Assembly (NCBI GenBank): GCA_900239685.1
Contig: OENT01000008.1
Location: forward strand, 372,001 to 436,000
DNA length: 64,000 nt
Direction: 5' to 3'
Source: Rotaria macrura
Lineage: Eukaryota; Rotifera; Eurotatoria; Philodinida; Philodinidae
The notes under the pieces are model-generated. The model saw only the letters and a program-made list of their open reading frames with translations. It did no database searches and was not told the DNA's origin. Below, piece after piece: positions 27,166-42,343 of the stretch. Within the stretch, counting starts at the first letter, position 1. Every line of letters starts with the position of its first letter. The position numbers and the translations under genes were made by a program.

Positions 27166-30100
27166 TGTCTGCTGTTGATAAAATCCTTAAAATGAGAACA
27201 AACAAAAAAACGTACAATTATTTTATGTTAATACAACTATTGCAAGTCATCATGACGATTGTATTTTAGTAGTATGATGCATGAAAATAAGATTTTTTCT
27301 GCATAACTAATCATTTCAAAGATAAGAACAAATATATTTGTTTTACGCATCACGTATATATGTCGAAGAGAAAAACAGACGAAAAATCAATGGCTTTCTT
27401 TTTTTTTTTGTAATGAAGTTAAAGAATGAGGCAACGAAGGCAAACAAAAATCAGATTGATCGAGCTAGTATGTCGAAGCAAAATACATGGCAAGTAGCGC
27501 TGTTGAAATATAGACTATACTCGTCGTCAAATCGAATGGCTTGATTATAAAAGGCCAATCCTCATGGCAAATCATTTTCTTTCTTTCTCTCTTTTTTCTT
27601 CTTCATCATCGATTTGTGAGTGAGTCATCAAAGTGAATTGGCAAAGCAAAGCGTACATAATCACATGAGTATTACAGCTTTTTTCAGCTGCTATTTTTTT
27701 GTGATGTTCACTTCGATTTATTTAGAATTTTCCATTTCACTAGTGCATAAAAGTTATAAGCAGCTTTGAAGTTTGAAAAAGAGATGGAGAGAGAGAACGT
27801 TAAATAGCAATGATTTCATGAATTCATCAGCATACATTCTTTATGGCAAAAAGAAAATCTCTTCCACGCGGTACACTAAACTCTTTATCATAGACTAGCT
27901 ATCATAAATACGCGCAATTCAATCATCTGTAGCGCAAAAGAAAGGTGAAGTCATATAACCTGTGAAGTTGGGATAAAAGAAAAATGTGACTATATTTACT
28001 ATTTATTATTTTAGGCTACACTTGAAATCATATCAAAGGTCATTAGGTATTAAAAATCTGAAGTATACATGCTGTATTGTAGAACAAATCTTCGATTAAA
28101 GATTGCGATGAATCAGATAGAGCCAAGCACTCACAGGAAGAATAATAGTAAATGATATCACTTTTCCTAAGTTGTCAACAAAATTTTGAAGTTCAACAAT
28201 ATAAGATCAAACGATTTTAAATGGTTTTTCATTAGAAATATACATCTACTCGAGACCTAAGAAATCGAGTTTATTGAATTTCATGTCAAAAGTTCACCAT
28301 TCTTCGTTCAAATTCGCAATAATTTTTCTTATTTGAAAACTTAAAAATGTGATTTCATAAGAGGACATAATCTATGTTTTTAAATATTCTACATTAAATT
28401 TATTTCAAATAATATCATTCAAATGTTCAACTAAGATTGATTTCTATGTATTATATAGGATTTGAAGTATCTACTAATATATGATGCTTGAACGAACAAT
28501 TTATTTACAAATACGTACAGAATAATCATTTTGAGAAGTATGTGTTCAGTAGTGTGTTTTATATTGGCTGACTAGTTTTCTTGACAACACCGATTGAGAT
28601 CTTAGATGATTTTCAAATCATTTTTGATTTCGGAGAGGGTTTAAAGAAGTAACATATAAAACAGACTATCAATGACTTAACGCTTAAAAGCCGAATGTTC
28701 CTTCCAAAGGATATTAGTGTAATGACGATAAAGTTTAATAGAATAGGTTATATGAAGAAAGCAAAGATTTTCTGCATTGATATGACCCTAAAGATCATAC
28801 AACAGGGATTAGAAAATAATTTTCGATTGAATTTTTATACGAAAACGAAGATCTTGTACGGCTAGTGAATTTTAAAATCACTTTTGTTTCCTCAAGTTTT
28901 TTTCGTTAAAACATAGTGCATGTAACTTTCTTTTTTTAAACAAATATGCTTAGATATAGTCACAAGGCATTCGATGAAATCATTCCATAAATTTTTTCTC
29001 CATTCTACCACTTTAGAACACTATCCAAAAGAAAATCGTTCTACAGTCGGATAATCCTTGTAGCAAAAATATCATTACAAAGGAATATGTACTTGAAAGT
29101 TTGCTCATAAGTAGCTGATGTGCTGTCTCTACTGGTCTGAAATCTTCAGCGATAATGTTTTTTTACTTGGGAAGATAGAGCATGTGTTAGAGAAAAGTCG
29201 AATTCTACAAATGTTTTGCTAATTTCTGCTGAATTCATTATCTCAGGAACAAAGCATTCCTTGTTACTCAAAATGTCTGGAAACGTTAAAAGCAGTGAAA
29301 GTTGTTCATGGGCAAAGTTTAAGTTCGAAATTCTTTTCCTGGAGATATTTTTATGCGATGCTATATTTCTGGTAATTAACATCATGTAGTTTCGGAAGAA
29401 GAGCAGAGAAGTCCATTGTGACGATATTATGAGTATACTGAGAATCCACCAGGTTTATTTTCATGATTGTCTTCTTTCTGCTATACAGAGAACCGCTTTT
29501 GATTTTTAAGGATTAAATTTGTGTGTTTACACATATATTAATACTGTTCATAGAATTAGATTCGAATATTCCATCATCATCAATGTCATAGATTAGAATA
29601 CTTCATGAATCATTGCATCCCCTTTTTCAGTTATCGGGTGATGTTGACGTCATTTAGTTCCTTTTATAAACTTATTCAGAGATAATTGAATACAAGCGTT
29701 TGATAAACCAACTATCTTAAAGTGTTGTAATATGCTATTGTTTGCTTTATGTCACAAAAATATTGAAAAGATTAACACCTCCTTATAACATAAATTGATT
29801 GAATTCTTAAATTAGATGACAAATGTTCAAAGTAACGAATTCTATTAAATAGTCTTCGAGAATAAAGATCTTCATAAATGATTTGTAATTTCAGTTCTGT
29901 TTTTTTTTGCAATCATGCATGATATTAACTGGCATAAAGTTTTTTTTTAAATTTTTCATGTCTGTATTTATTGATCAATTCGATTATGAATTGAATTTTA
30001 TTTTCAAGCAGTTTCAGTGTTTTTGACCGAAAGATAAAATAACTTCTGTGATCCATATCGAAAGGAAAAGACTAGTTTGTTGAATCGGAGACCAACACTC

Positions 30101-30990
30101 AAAATTGAAGTAAAATTCCCAAAGTATTAAGCAATAGTTGTATTAAAACCAAGTCATCTATTTAAAAACCTAGCATACAAAAGTACACTAATAAAATAAT
30201 AATTCATGTATCACTGTTACCACTGATGAGACGACAATAATGATTGCAAATCAAATAATAAAATTCAACAGGTTAGTGTCTACTGCTCAACCAAATAAAA
30301 TACATGTGTCTTATTAATGTTCTCATTCATTTATCGCCAATGAGTTAAATTTCTACTGAACATGTCTGATGAGAATGTACACTTCATGTATATTTTAATA
30401 TTTAATTCAGGTATGAATGTCATGGAGTTTGTTTCGTAGGATAGATTTGTTCTGTAACTTATACGTGGAATAATTTGATATTATTATCGAACTACAAATG
30501 TAATCGTCCAAGAAGTTCATCGTGTGTATGGAATGTGCTTTATTGAATAAAAAATTGACTAAAGCAATAGGTAAAGTCTACTATCTAAAAACATGATGGT
30601 TATATGACAGCAATGAATTTTATTTTATCAAACATGAAATTACAAGATTAATAAGTCGGCTATCGAATCATCTGCAACAGATCAGATCACTTGTCCTATT
30701 ATGAATGGACACTGAAAAAAAACGAGTTTAATGTTGATGTTCTTGTCACATTTCAAAAAAGACAATGGAAATTTATTGCTAACCTGTGAAATAACATCGA
30801 TCCCACTAAAAGTTACAAAATATTGCAATCATCAAACAACAAATAACTAACAAATTACTGAAAATTGACTTCCACTGTGTTGCGAACGAAAAGCTTCGAT
30901 AGAAAAGAAAAGCTTGGAAAAAATACGATGAAACATATTCTAATTATATTTTCTTTTAACCAGCAAGTTGTCATCGACTTCAACTGTTAA
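27166..30990. other. GCLC 5' flank and intergenic region
   Basis: The first 500 bp is the upstream region of GCLC and contains a pyrimidine-rich tract near 27580-27605 and an AP-1 consensus at 27621-27627. Minus-strand frames around 29040-29500 read somewhat protein-like but are broken and match no family I know. No gene is called. Confidence 0.45.
27621..27627. promoter_or_regulatory. AP-1 consensus about 455 bp upstream of GCLC
   Basis: TGAGTCA, the AP-1/Maf-core consensus. Animal GCLC genes are known to be induced through AP-1 and antioxidant-response elements. The flanking GC of a full antioxidant-response element is absent here, so this is suggestive only. Confidence 0.25.
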
Positions 30991-31770
30991 CGATGTCTCC
31001 TGATCTATCAGCACTACCCAGTGAAACATACTTAGCATAAGTCAAATCTCAGAGCTGAGATCAATCTTTTTTCTTGCTTATAGGTCTTTGTACAGTTGTT
31101 TCAGAATCTTTTCATGATACTTTTGCTGATTCAAGAATTGCTTCGGTATAGAAATAACTCTTGTTTTTGACAAAAAATTCTCCTACAGAATTCTGGTCAG
31201 AAGATTACATTTATGAATAATTGTACCGGATGGGTGAATCACTTCATTCTGTAGAGATTAAAATTAAAATTCAAAACCAAATTATTATTGCTATGAATCA
31301 TTGTATTGTTCTAGTTTAACAATTCTCCAGTATAATACAAAGAAGACTGATTCAGAATCTAATAGTATCCAATTTATGACAATCGTTCATTAATCGAAGC
31401 TTATTTAGAAATATTGTATGACCATTATTGTGATGTTCCGATACATGAGTAAGATTTGGAACGAATGTTAAGTGATAAGTTGCGTGTTTTTCTTTCGGTA
31501 TTGTTGGTGTCTATTATTGACAATGATAGTTTAGATGTATACTAAATAGCTATGACATCAAACTGAAAATATAAACAAATCCGTTCATCGAAACGACTCG
31601 ATACAAACTAGAGAAGCAAGAGTTGTCTATATCACTTATTGATTCTTATCACGACAACAGTGTTGATAGATAAAATGTTTGGTACAGTTGCAGACAATGA
31701 ATGCCGCTGTATCCACACTGCTTGACGTGTCAGTACGTATGATAGAAAATAGTACACAGAATCTTTTTAT
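30990..31770 (+). pseudogene. possible decayed multi-exon gene, family unknown
   Basis: Several short open stretches with splice-like borders appear in order. They include a stretch at about 30993-31040 starting MSPDLSALPSETY, one at about 31084-31147 starting GLCTVVSESFHDTF, one at about 31192-31256, and one from about 31387 reading NRSLIEAYLEILYDHYCDV. The last is interrupted by TAG/TAA stops and needs a frame change relative to the piece before it. Codon use looks coding, but stops and shifts break it. I do not recognise the family, and an accidental arrangement is possible. Confidence 0.3.
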
Positions 31771-32204
31771 TCTATAGTTGTAATCGAATCATAAACAATA
31801 TTGTGAAGATATTATTAAACAACTTTATTGTCCACAACTCCAAAAAAAGCATTTGCATGAATACATTCTATCCTATTTTCTTTTAACTATTGATTTTTGA
31901 TTGATTCTAATTCCAGTTATATAACATTCTAATATTTGTATTGTTAGTAAACAGAATTGTACATATAATTATTTCAAGATATGTTGTCTATTTCTCTCAA
32001 GCAAGTTAAACATCAATATAGATGTGTTTTCTTATGGTAAAAATAATCGAGTCGAATGTCTTTTGCCGCCCCCTCTTATATTGACCAACTAGTAATTAGG
32101 TAAACATGGACATGATTCATCCACTACCAGAGAAGAGAAACGAAAAATAAGCAAGTTAAATTTCAATACTTTCTTTCTTTCTTGTAATACGATCAGATTA
32201 TAAA
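31771..32204. other. fumarase 5' flank
   Basis: AT-rich, nothing recognised apart from a TTTC-rich pyrimidine tract (about 32170-32182) and an AG at 32195-32196, 8 nt before the fumarase ATG. Confidence 0.5.
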
Positions 32205-34975
32205 ATGAATCATACGGTTGACTTAAATAAAGAAACACGTACGGAAACGGATTCATTCGGTCCGATTCAAGTACCATCAGAATGTTATTACGGAGCTCAA
32301 ACAGCTCGTTCAATGATTTATTTTAACATTGGATTACCGACTGGTAAATAAAAAACACATCCTATCTCCTATATAGTTGTTTTTTTCATTTTAAAACATG
32401 TTCTTATCTTAGATCGAATGCCATTTGCATTAATAAAAGCTTTCGGTTTATTAAAAAAAGCATGTGCAATAGTAAATAAACAGTACGGTCTTGAAAATAA
32501 AATATCCGATGTGATAGCACAAGCATGTGATGAAATCATTGATGGAAAATTAAATAATCATTTTCCATTAAGCATTTGGCAGACAGGATCTGGTACACAA
32601 ACAAATATGAATATTAATGAAGTTATTTCAAATCGAGCTATCGAAATTCTTGGTGGTGTAATGGGAAGTAAGAGTCCTGTTCATCCAAATGATCATGTCA
32701 ATAAAAGTCAAAGTTCTAATGATACGTTTCCTACAGGTAGAACAATACTTTATATTCTTAATGTTCTGTTTTGAACTTGAAAACATCTTGTTTTTTTAGC
32801 GATGCACATAGCTGCTGTGTTAGAATTAAATGATCAATTGTATCCAGCCTTGAATTATCTTCATAGAGAATTAAAAAAGAAACGCGAAGAATTTTCATCG
32901 ATTTATAAAATTGGTCGAACGCATCTACAAGATGCTGTACCTATGACACTTGGACAAGAGTTTTCTGCCTATGTACATCAAATTGCAATGAGCATTGAAC
33001 GTTTAAAAACTTGCGAAACACGTCTATACGAGTTAGCTATTGGTGGAACAGCTGTTGGTACTGGAATTAATGCACCGAAAGATTATGGCAAATTTGTAGC
33101 ACAAACATTGAATGAACTTACTCAATTACGATTTGTTGATGCACCAAATAAATTTGAAGCATTAGCTACTCATGATACAATGGTTGAACTCAGTGGAGCA
33201 CTTAACACGTTAGCTGTTAGTTTAAGTAAGATAAAGCTCAGCAGTTGCTTTTGAAAAACAAAGGCTTTAATTGTAATTGAAGTGAAAATTGCCAATGATA
33301 TACGTCTATTGGGTTCAGGGCCTCGGTGTGGTATAGGTAAGTATATTTCTTTCCTATTTTTATCTGTATGTACAGAAGACGCTGCACAAAATACCTGTTG
33401 TTCTATTTTCATCGCGTTATAGTTCAACTAAGAGAATCAAATTTAATTAAATCAATTTAGAACATAAGGTTCTCTAAAATCGATCCTGTGTCATCCATAA
33501 CACATATTTGAAAGAGACTAATAATGAAGTATTCCATTGAATCTTGTTGTAAATTTCGATTAGAATATGTTTCTTTTGAAAAAAAGATAACTATGCAAAT
33601 TCCTCAACTTCTTCTACTGTAACTTCAAGGCATAAACTGACAAACTCTATTGCATCGAAATACAGATATTCAAAGAAAAACAATCTTTGTTTATTGAAAA
33701 CGACGGTCTCTTTTAGAAGTGACTACATTTTTCGATTGTTTCATTCATTCTACACTATAGTTTTCCGGAAATGCATGTTCTTTACAAAGTTAGAAATGTA
33801 AACTTTTGCAATGCCTCATTGGATGAACTTAGATGAAGAAAAATCAAACAACAGATTTTATATCTGAAATTCAGCTCATACTTATTTATAACAGTCATTG
33901 AAACAATCAAAGATTTTCAGCGAATGCTAAATTTCACTTCAGAAAGAATCAAATCGCGAAAGTGTATGTCACAGACTAGAGAATCTATTCATATGGTCAT
34001 TTCTTTTAAAATTCCACCATCAAGACACCTACATGTTTATTATCCTATGAAAAGTGTTAAAATTTTTCTCTATTCATTTTCCTGGAGTACAGATTTCTCA
34101 TGAGTATGACAGAGTCAATTATAATAGTTACAAACTTCGATAAAATTTTGGTACCAGAACTGTCCTCACGGTGACTTTTTCGTAGCCTGTCCTGTAAACA
34201 CGTCTGTTAGATACAGATTAAGTTTTTTATATTGCTAACAAAAGAATCAGCTGGAAATCCTCAATCGTAAATAAAATCAATATTGGTGACTTATTCTAAA
34301 TATTTATTGGCATCTATTAAGTCGAAAATCACAATATGGAACTCGGACTGTAGTTAAGTATTATCGTTTCGTTTTCATTGACTTGTAGATGTAGGAGAAT
34401 CGAATAGATGTGTGATACAAATATTTTGCTGAGAATATATTTCCAATTTATACTTTTTTAGGCGAATTAATATTACCAGAAAATGAACCTGGCAGTTCAA
34501 TTATGCCTGGAAAAATAAATCCAACTCAATGTGAAGCTATGACAATGGTAGCTGCACAAGTCATGGGCAATCATGTTGCTGTTACTGTGGGTGGTTCAAT
34601 GGGACATTTTGAATTGAATGTTTTCAAACCATTGATTATTAAAAATGTTCTTCATTCAATGAAACTACTTTCAGATGTTTGTAATTCATTTACTGAACAT
34701 TGCATATCAGGAATTTTACCAAATACCACTGTCTTAACACGTTATATGCGTGAATCGCTGATGTTAGGTAAATTATTCGAGAAAGTATTTGATTACAATT
34801 CATTGAGTCTTGTTTAGTAACGGCATTGAATCCATACATTGGTTATGATAAAGCAGCAGAGATAGCTAAGAAAGCACACAAAGAAGGATTAACATTACGT
34901 GAAGCATCATTGGCTCTTGGATATCTAACTGAAGAACAATTTGAAAAATATATTAATCCAGAAGATATGGTTTGA
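32205..34975 (+). CDS. FH: fumarate hydratase, class II
   Basis: Six in-phase exons (32205-32343, 32413-32736, 32800-33225, 33283-33336, 34462-34767, 34818-34975) encode 468 residues, the size of the mature class II enzyme. Motifs: [71 protein letters not shown], and the signature [13 protein letters not shown] at the start of exon 5, followed by [17 protein letters not shown] and ESLMLVTALNP. It interconverts fumarate and malate as a homotetramer (TCA cycle; cytosolic pools also serve the DNA-damage response). The predicted N-terminus has no mitochondrial presequence. Met replaces the usual Asn in the GGSNGHFE segment. One intron is 1125 bp; the others are 50-69 bp. Confidence 0.97.
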
Positions 34976-35603
34976 ACAACGACATTACTTATAGACAGTT
35001 GTTTGGTCTTCCGGACAAACAATATACAGTTGTTTAGTTTTTAATAATAGACAGAAAAATTGATGAACTAAGAAATATTCGGCTTGCATTGCATAAAATA
35101 AAATATCATAATCCATTTGACAGTTCATTCAAACATCAACTTAGAATAGACAATATAATCGTCAATTAAGCACTTGGACATCTTGAGAAAATTTGATTCA
35201 ATATAAAATCATATTTGTATTTTGAATATTAATAATTATTGAAATTAAAAAAACTTGTTAATCAAGGGAAATTTTCTCGTCATCATCAACGGCCAATGCT
35301 GAATATTCTGGAAGATTATTCAGATTGAATTATTAATAACGGATAGTTTCTTGTTGTTCAATGTATTCTACTCGTTTGATACCGATATGCATAACTTCAC
35401 AATCGTTCATTGGTAGTTCATAGTCCTACTAACTAAGCATGTCTACTTTAACTGAGGAGAATAAGTGTATTTCTGTGTTTCCGTATTATATATATATCTA
35501 CTTCTTTCTTTGTGCTTATGTCATAGAGAAGTACGCCTTTTCCACTTTAGATTTTCGCTTTTCATGAAATTTTCTCATTGATATGCATTAATAGCCATTA
35601 CAA

Positions 35604-36985
35604 ATGATGGGCACGGTTCGTGTTTTTCAAAATTTAAGCAGAATCGAAACCGACATGTCTGAAACCGAGCCGAAACTGAAATGTCTAAAACCGAGCCGAA
35701 CCGAACCGAAAAGGAAAATTCTGAAACTCCACTGTAGACAATTAAAACTATGTGATCTTTATTTGAAGTCGCTCATCTTCTTCTGGATGATTGTTCTCTA
35801 TTATATTTATGCTTGTATAAATCTACATATTTTTAGTTATTATTTTATTTTCCTTATGCATGTCCAAAGTAGTATGGTTTATATACGTATCATACAAAAA
35901 GGAAAATAAAAAACACTAGGGAGCATAAATAAATATGAAAGCAATACAAAAATATCAAGACAACTTCTCAAAAGAAGTCAGAAATATCATTTCTCGATCT
36001 TGTTTAACTTTTTTGAGCATTCTTTTCATTAGAATCAATGTACCTAAAGCGGATGGGCACTCCATAGATCTTGGTTGTGAGTAGGGTTGGTACTTTACTT
36101 TTTAAACTTTTGTAAATTAAATAAACAATTCACATTTTACTTTAGTAAATGCAAATATACTATTTACTATTTACCATGTTAAGTAGTAAAGATTATGTTC
36201 ATTTTACTTATTTACTTTTTGAAAAAGTAAAGTAAATGTACCACCCTTGATTGTGAGTGTAATATCTCGATCATTTTTCATCGTAAAATAATTTTTTTTT
36301 GTACTACAGGACCGAAAACCAGATTCTGAATCTGCTCATATAAAAGAATGTTTCATTGCTCTCAGAAAACTTTTAGCAGGGATCGTTACAAAATCAAATA
36401 TTAGAAGCGTTTGCTTTATTTGCATATCCTTAACGCCAACGACCACCAATAAAATGTTCTTAAAGCGAACGACCTAGAGAAAAACAACCGGAAATGAAAA
36501 GACTAAAATATTTATCTACTCCTGTGCACAGAATTTCATGAAATCTGTTATAATTCATGTCATTCGATTCTTCATCTTTAGTTCTATCATTCCCTACCGA
36601 TTCAAAGAGAACATATTAGAACTAAATTTGGAAAGATACATTTTTTCGACCTCAGGAAAACATCAGGTTTCTGGGTTTATTCATACGACTATAAAAGGGT
36701 GAAGGAAATCTAGCTACACCATTCGATAGAGCTGGTCGAATTTTAATTGGAACAAGAATGCAAATTTTGTTAAATTCTCCAGGAAGAATTACTGGTGAAA
36801 ATAGCCGCATCGGGTGATAACTTTACCTATGTAGAAAATATATGAATACCTTCATTGCTAATTACGACATCCGTTGGCTTGATATCTATACACTAATTTA
36901 AATTGCATCAATTTAGCTAAGAACCGAACCGAGCCGAAACCAAGAAACTTTTGAAAAACTGCGAACCGAGCCGTGCCCATCTCTG
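35604..36985. mobile_element. ~1.4 kb non-autonomous DNA transposon with CCGAACCGA-rich ends
   Basis: The left end reads GATGGGCACGGTTCG (35606-35620) with TTTTTCAAAA just inside. The right end is its near-exact inverse (about 36942-36981), also with the inverted TTTTGAAAAA. Both subterminal zones are packed with short GAACCGAGCCGAAAC-type repeats. The outer end of the form CAGAGATGGGC resembles hAT termini. No clear target duplication and no transposase frame were found. A second small element is nested inside at 36083-36250. Confidence 0.65.
36083..36250. mobile_element. 168-bp hAT-like MITE with 8-bp target duplication
   Basis: Terminal inverted repeats: left AGGGTTGGTACTTTACTTTTT; the right end is the inverse of a GGGTGGTACATTTACTTTAC form. 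TTGTGAGT flanks it at 36075-36082 and 36251-36258, an 8-bp duplication characteristic of hAT transposition. It lies inside the larger element, so it inserted later. Confidence 0.8.
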
Positions 36986-39900
36986 GTAGTTAGTAGCTTT
37001 TTCTCTGAGAAATATTTAATATGAATCAGTACTATTTTTTAGGTAACTGAACACCTCAGTATTAGTTACTAGTTTATTCATAAAGGATTGATCGTTAGAT
37101 TCCTTTCTTGCAAAAGGAACTGGTTAACAGAATATGTTACTCGATTAATTCTGGACCCCTATAACCCTCAAGAATAGAGAGAGAATTCAAACTCACCGAA
37201 ATAACTGTCCGAATGGCAGAAATCTCTCATTTTATTGTGACATTGGGTCTTACAAATATGAATCTACGCTTTCATGACAAGAAAGATTTTCTCATGACGC
37301 TAATTGTTTTCTCTATGCCTGATAAGAATTACAAGGTTGAAAATTGACCAAAAATAATACTTGCAGAAACACTGGAGAATAAGTAATTCCACCAAAATCT
37401 TTGCATTGGTTTCGAAAATGACCTTTACTCAAAGCACAATAGTAAATTTAACTCGAAAACCAGGATGTATTGCCAAGAAGAACTAGCGAAAACCCCATAC
37501 TTTTACTTATTCAACAGTACAGTTGGACCATGTGAAGACTACCTTTATGACGCGTTTAGATATTTCTAGTATAAAATGTATCTGTGTTATTAAATACTAA
37601 CCTACGTCTAGAGCTTAGTTAAGGCTATCTAGAATTAAATTCAAATACTTGGTTCTACTTGATGGAGTCTCTGACTAAGCATAAAGCGTTTGAGGTTTAT
37701 TGTCAGGTAGAATCATATAGAGTGGATATCAACTAAAACTATTTACTATCATATATACCTATATCAAACGTTAACTACTCAAGTAATTCTCAAGAAACGT
37801 TCCAAAACGGCCTTTTAGTATAGTAGAGTATTCTGAGCTATTTAGTCTTTGCTTTTCACCCTTGAGTTTATTAGACATCAGATTTCAAACGTATAATTAA
37901 ACCATTAAGAGTTTGGAATGGAGAACTGGAAACGGTATTAGTTTCTAATTGTTTGGAAAGAATTGAGTCGACGAACCAGATCTTCTTTTCAAGAATTACA
38001 ATAGAAAACTGCTTAACTGCACACTCGTAACGAAAATATATATTAGAAAGTGATCGGTTATGCAACTCAGTTCGAAAAAAGAAATTAGTTCTTACAACTG
38101 AAAGTTGAAACAGGTCCCGCCCATCATAAATCACGAGAGAAAACATATTAAGTTACTTACTGTGTACTATGCAGCACGTAGGACAGTTTTGCTAGTGCAT
38201 TCCTGGATGCGATAATTGTGTAAGACTGAAAAAATCATTACTTATCGACATTTCAAGATTCACATCAATAATTAACTGATCGAGATTAACATAAAATAAA
38301 AACTTTTCATCGATTCAATCTATTTTTTCATGAATCTCTATCACAACTCAATGGATGTGCATGTGAAAAGCTAATGATTTAGTTTATCTGGAACTGCTTG
38401 AGATCTTTCTTGTCATTTTATTGAGTTTGTGATGAGTTGTAGCGCTTGACATCATGACCTCAAGTGGTTGCGTACTATAAAGACTATAGATGAAATAGTG
38501 ATAAAAAGTCATGGGAGAAAAATCGTGACCCCTCGAGTGCATATACTCCAACATGACTCCAGGTTGTCTAAAAAATGTTTGAAGTCGAGCGAGTCATGCT
38601 TTTGCCCCCTTGCTCAAATCTAATTTCTCCTCTGGCAAAATCTCTTGTCAAATGTTGTTTTATTAATGTGTTCTTGTTTTGTTAGTTGTATTAATCAGCT
38701 ATGGAAACCATATGAATTACTCGTCTATAGAATTATTATTATCTTTTTCTCTTGCGTATTTTTATTTTTTCATTGATACTGTTTATTTGATGATGCACAT
38801 AGTTCTGTTAATTTAGCATTGAAAAATTTGGATGTATGAATAATAGTCAATTTATTTGACTAGAAGTTGCATCTACTCAAATGCCTTTTTTAGTTCAAGT
38901 TTATTTTCATGTCAAAAGCAGTTAGTGTTGGATAGTGTTCCTTTTCTTGGATCATGAATATGATCAAATCTTAAGAAGATTCTTGATTAAAAGGACAATG
39001 AGAGTGGATGCAAAACGTCTTCTTACGGTAACGGAAAATAAACATGATAATATTCTTTTAAATAGAACATTTTCTGTGCCATTAAAATTACGAAAGGCTA
39101 CATGCACAAGAAAAATTGTGTCTTGTGCTAAAAGAACAGTTGAACGATAACAAATGTAAATCATCATTGTTTCATTCAACCACATCAAATTAATCAAGAA
39201 CACAGTTTTCTTTTTGGGAAATAATATCATCATATTTTTCTATGTTTACATTTATCTAATCTTGTTCATAATAAATATTGTGTACAAAACTAGACGCCGT
39301 CTGCCGATGAATAAAAAACAAAGGCAATGACCATGACGTAGCTTTATGCAAAAATGTCTCGATCACGTTGAACATCGCTCATGAGACAAATCTTAATTGA
39401 CACCGAAAAAATGTTCCATTAGTCGAAGCCACGGAATACATTGAAAAATTCACGTGTAGTCTCTCAAATATTATGTTTGAGATAATTCTGCTGTTCAATA
39501 GGAAAAATACAGATTGGAGGTTAACGATTCATGCGAGCACAGAATATCGAAAGGATAAACCATTATCATTACTTTTCATACTGAAAATATCTGTGAAAGA
39601 TGTAATGTCAGCCAAAATCAATACTATAATTCTTTGGAATTTTCCAACAATTGTTAATAGGTTCTGATCTCATCAGACTATCAGCATGTCCTATTCTCTT
39701 ATTTATTGAGACAGTAACTTGAACTATTCAATTCAATAGGTCTGCCATGCCGCGCAATCCCTATAACAACCCGTGCCACTGTATGAACAGCTCGAAACAT
39801 TAATAAACGTATATATCCATCAAGTTAAACAATATCATCTCGAGTTACAAATATTTCTATAGTACTTCCATCCTAGATCATTCATTGGTCGCTGAAGTAA

Positions 39901-40312
39901 AATCATCTATTGATACAATAAAGTGTCGTGCTCAATTTGTTCACTGGAAGGCTTTTTTTCTAACACAACCTGATGCTTATCAATGCACGGTCAAGATGTG
40001 TCAGATCTATGATATGCGTCTTCTTATAAAAGAACTGATAACCACATGAGATATTCTGTATCGATATTAAATCCCGATTATTCCCTACAGTCAAAGTCAC
40101 AGAACTCGATAAGTTTGAAAAACAAACGAAAATCACTAATTTCCATGATAAGATATTATTGTAGATTTTCATTATCAAAGTAGCAATTATATGAAACAAC
40201 GATTTTCTGCATGAGAGAAAATTCTCATGGAAAAGAAAAGAAAAGTAAAAACAATTGTTGTTTTCATAATTCAACATTAACTGATTTCAATGAATTAACA
40301 ATTCAAACGGGA

Positions 40313-42343
<2,031 letters not shown>

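Larger units (their letters stand above)
34976..40312. other. gene-poor interval with nested transposon remnants
   Basis: Apart from the two inverted-repeat elements at 35.6-37.0 kb, no gene is recognised. Open frames at 37871-38146 (minus), 38935-39150 (plus) and 39960-40277 (minus) have no motif and are not called. Confidence 0.5.

Noticed and set aside
37871..38146. 91-codon minus-strand frame
   Set aside because: Considered as a transposase remnant, but no DDE/D signature or helix-turn-helix could be seen.
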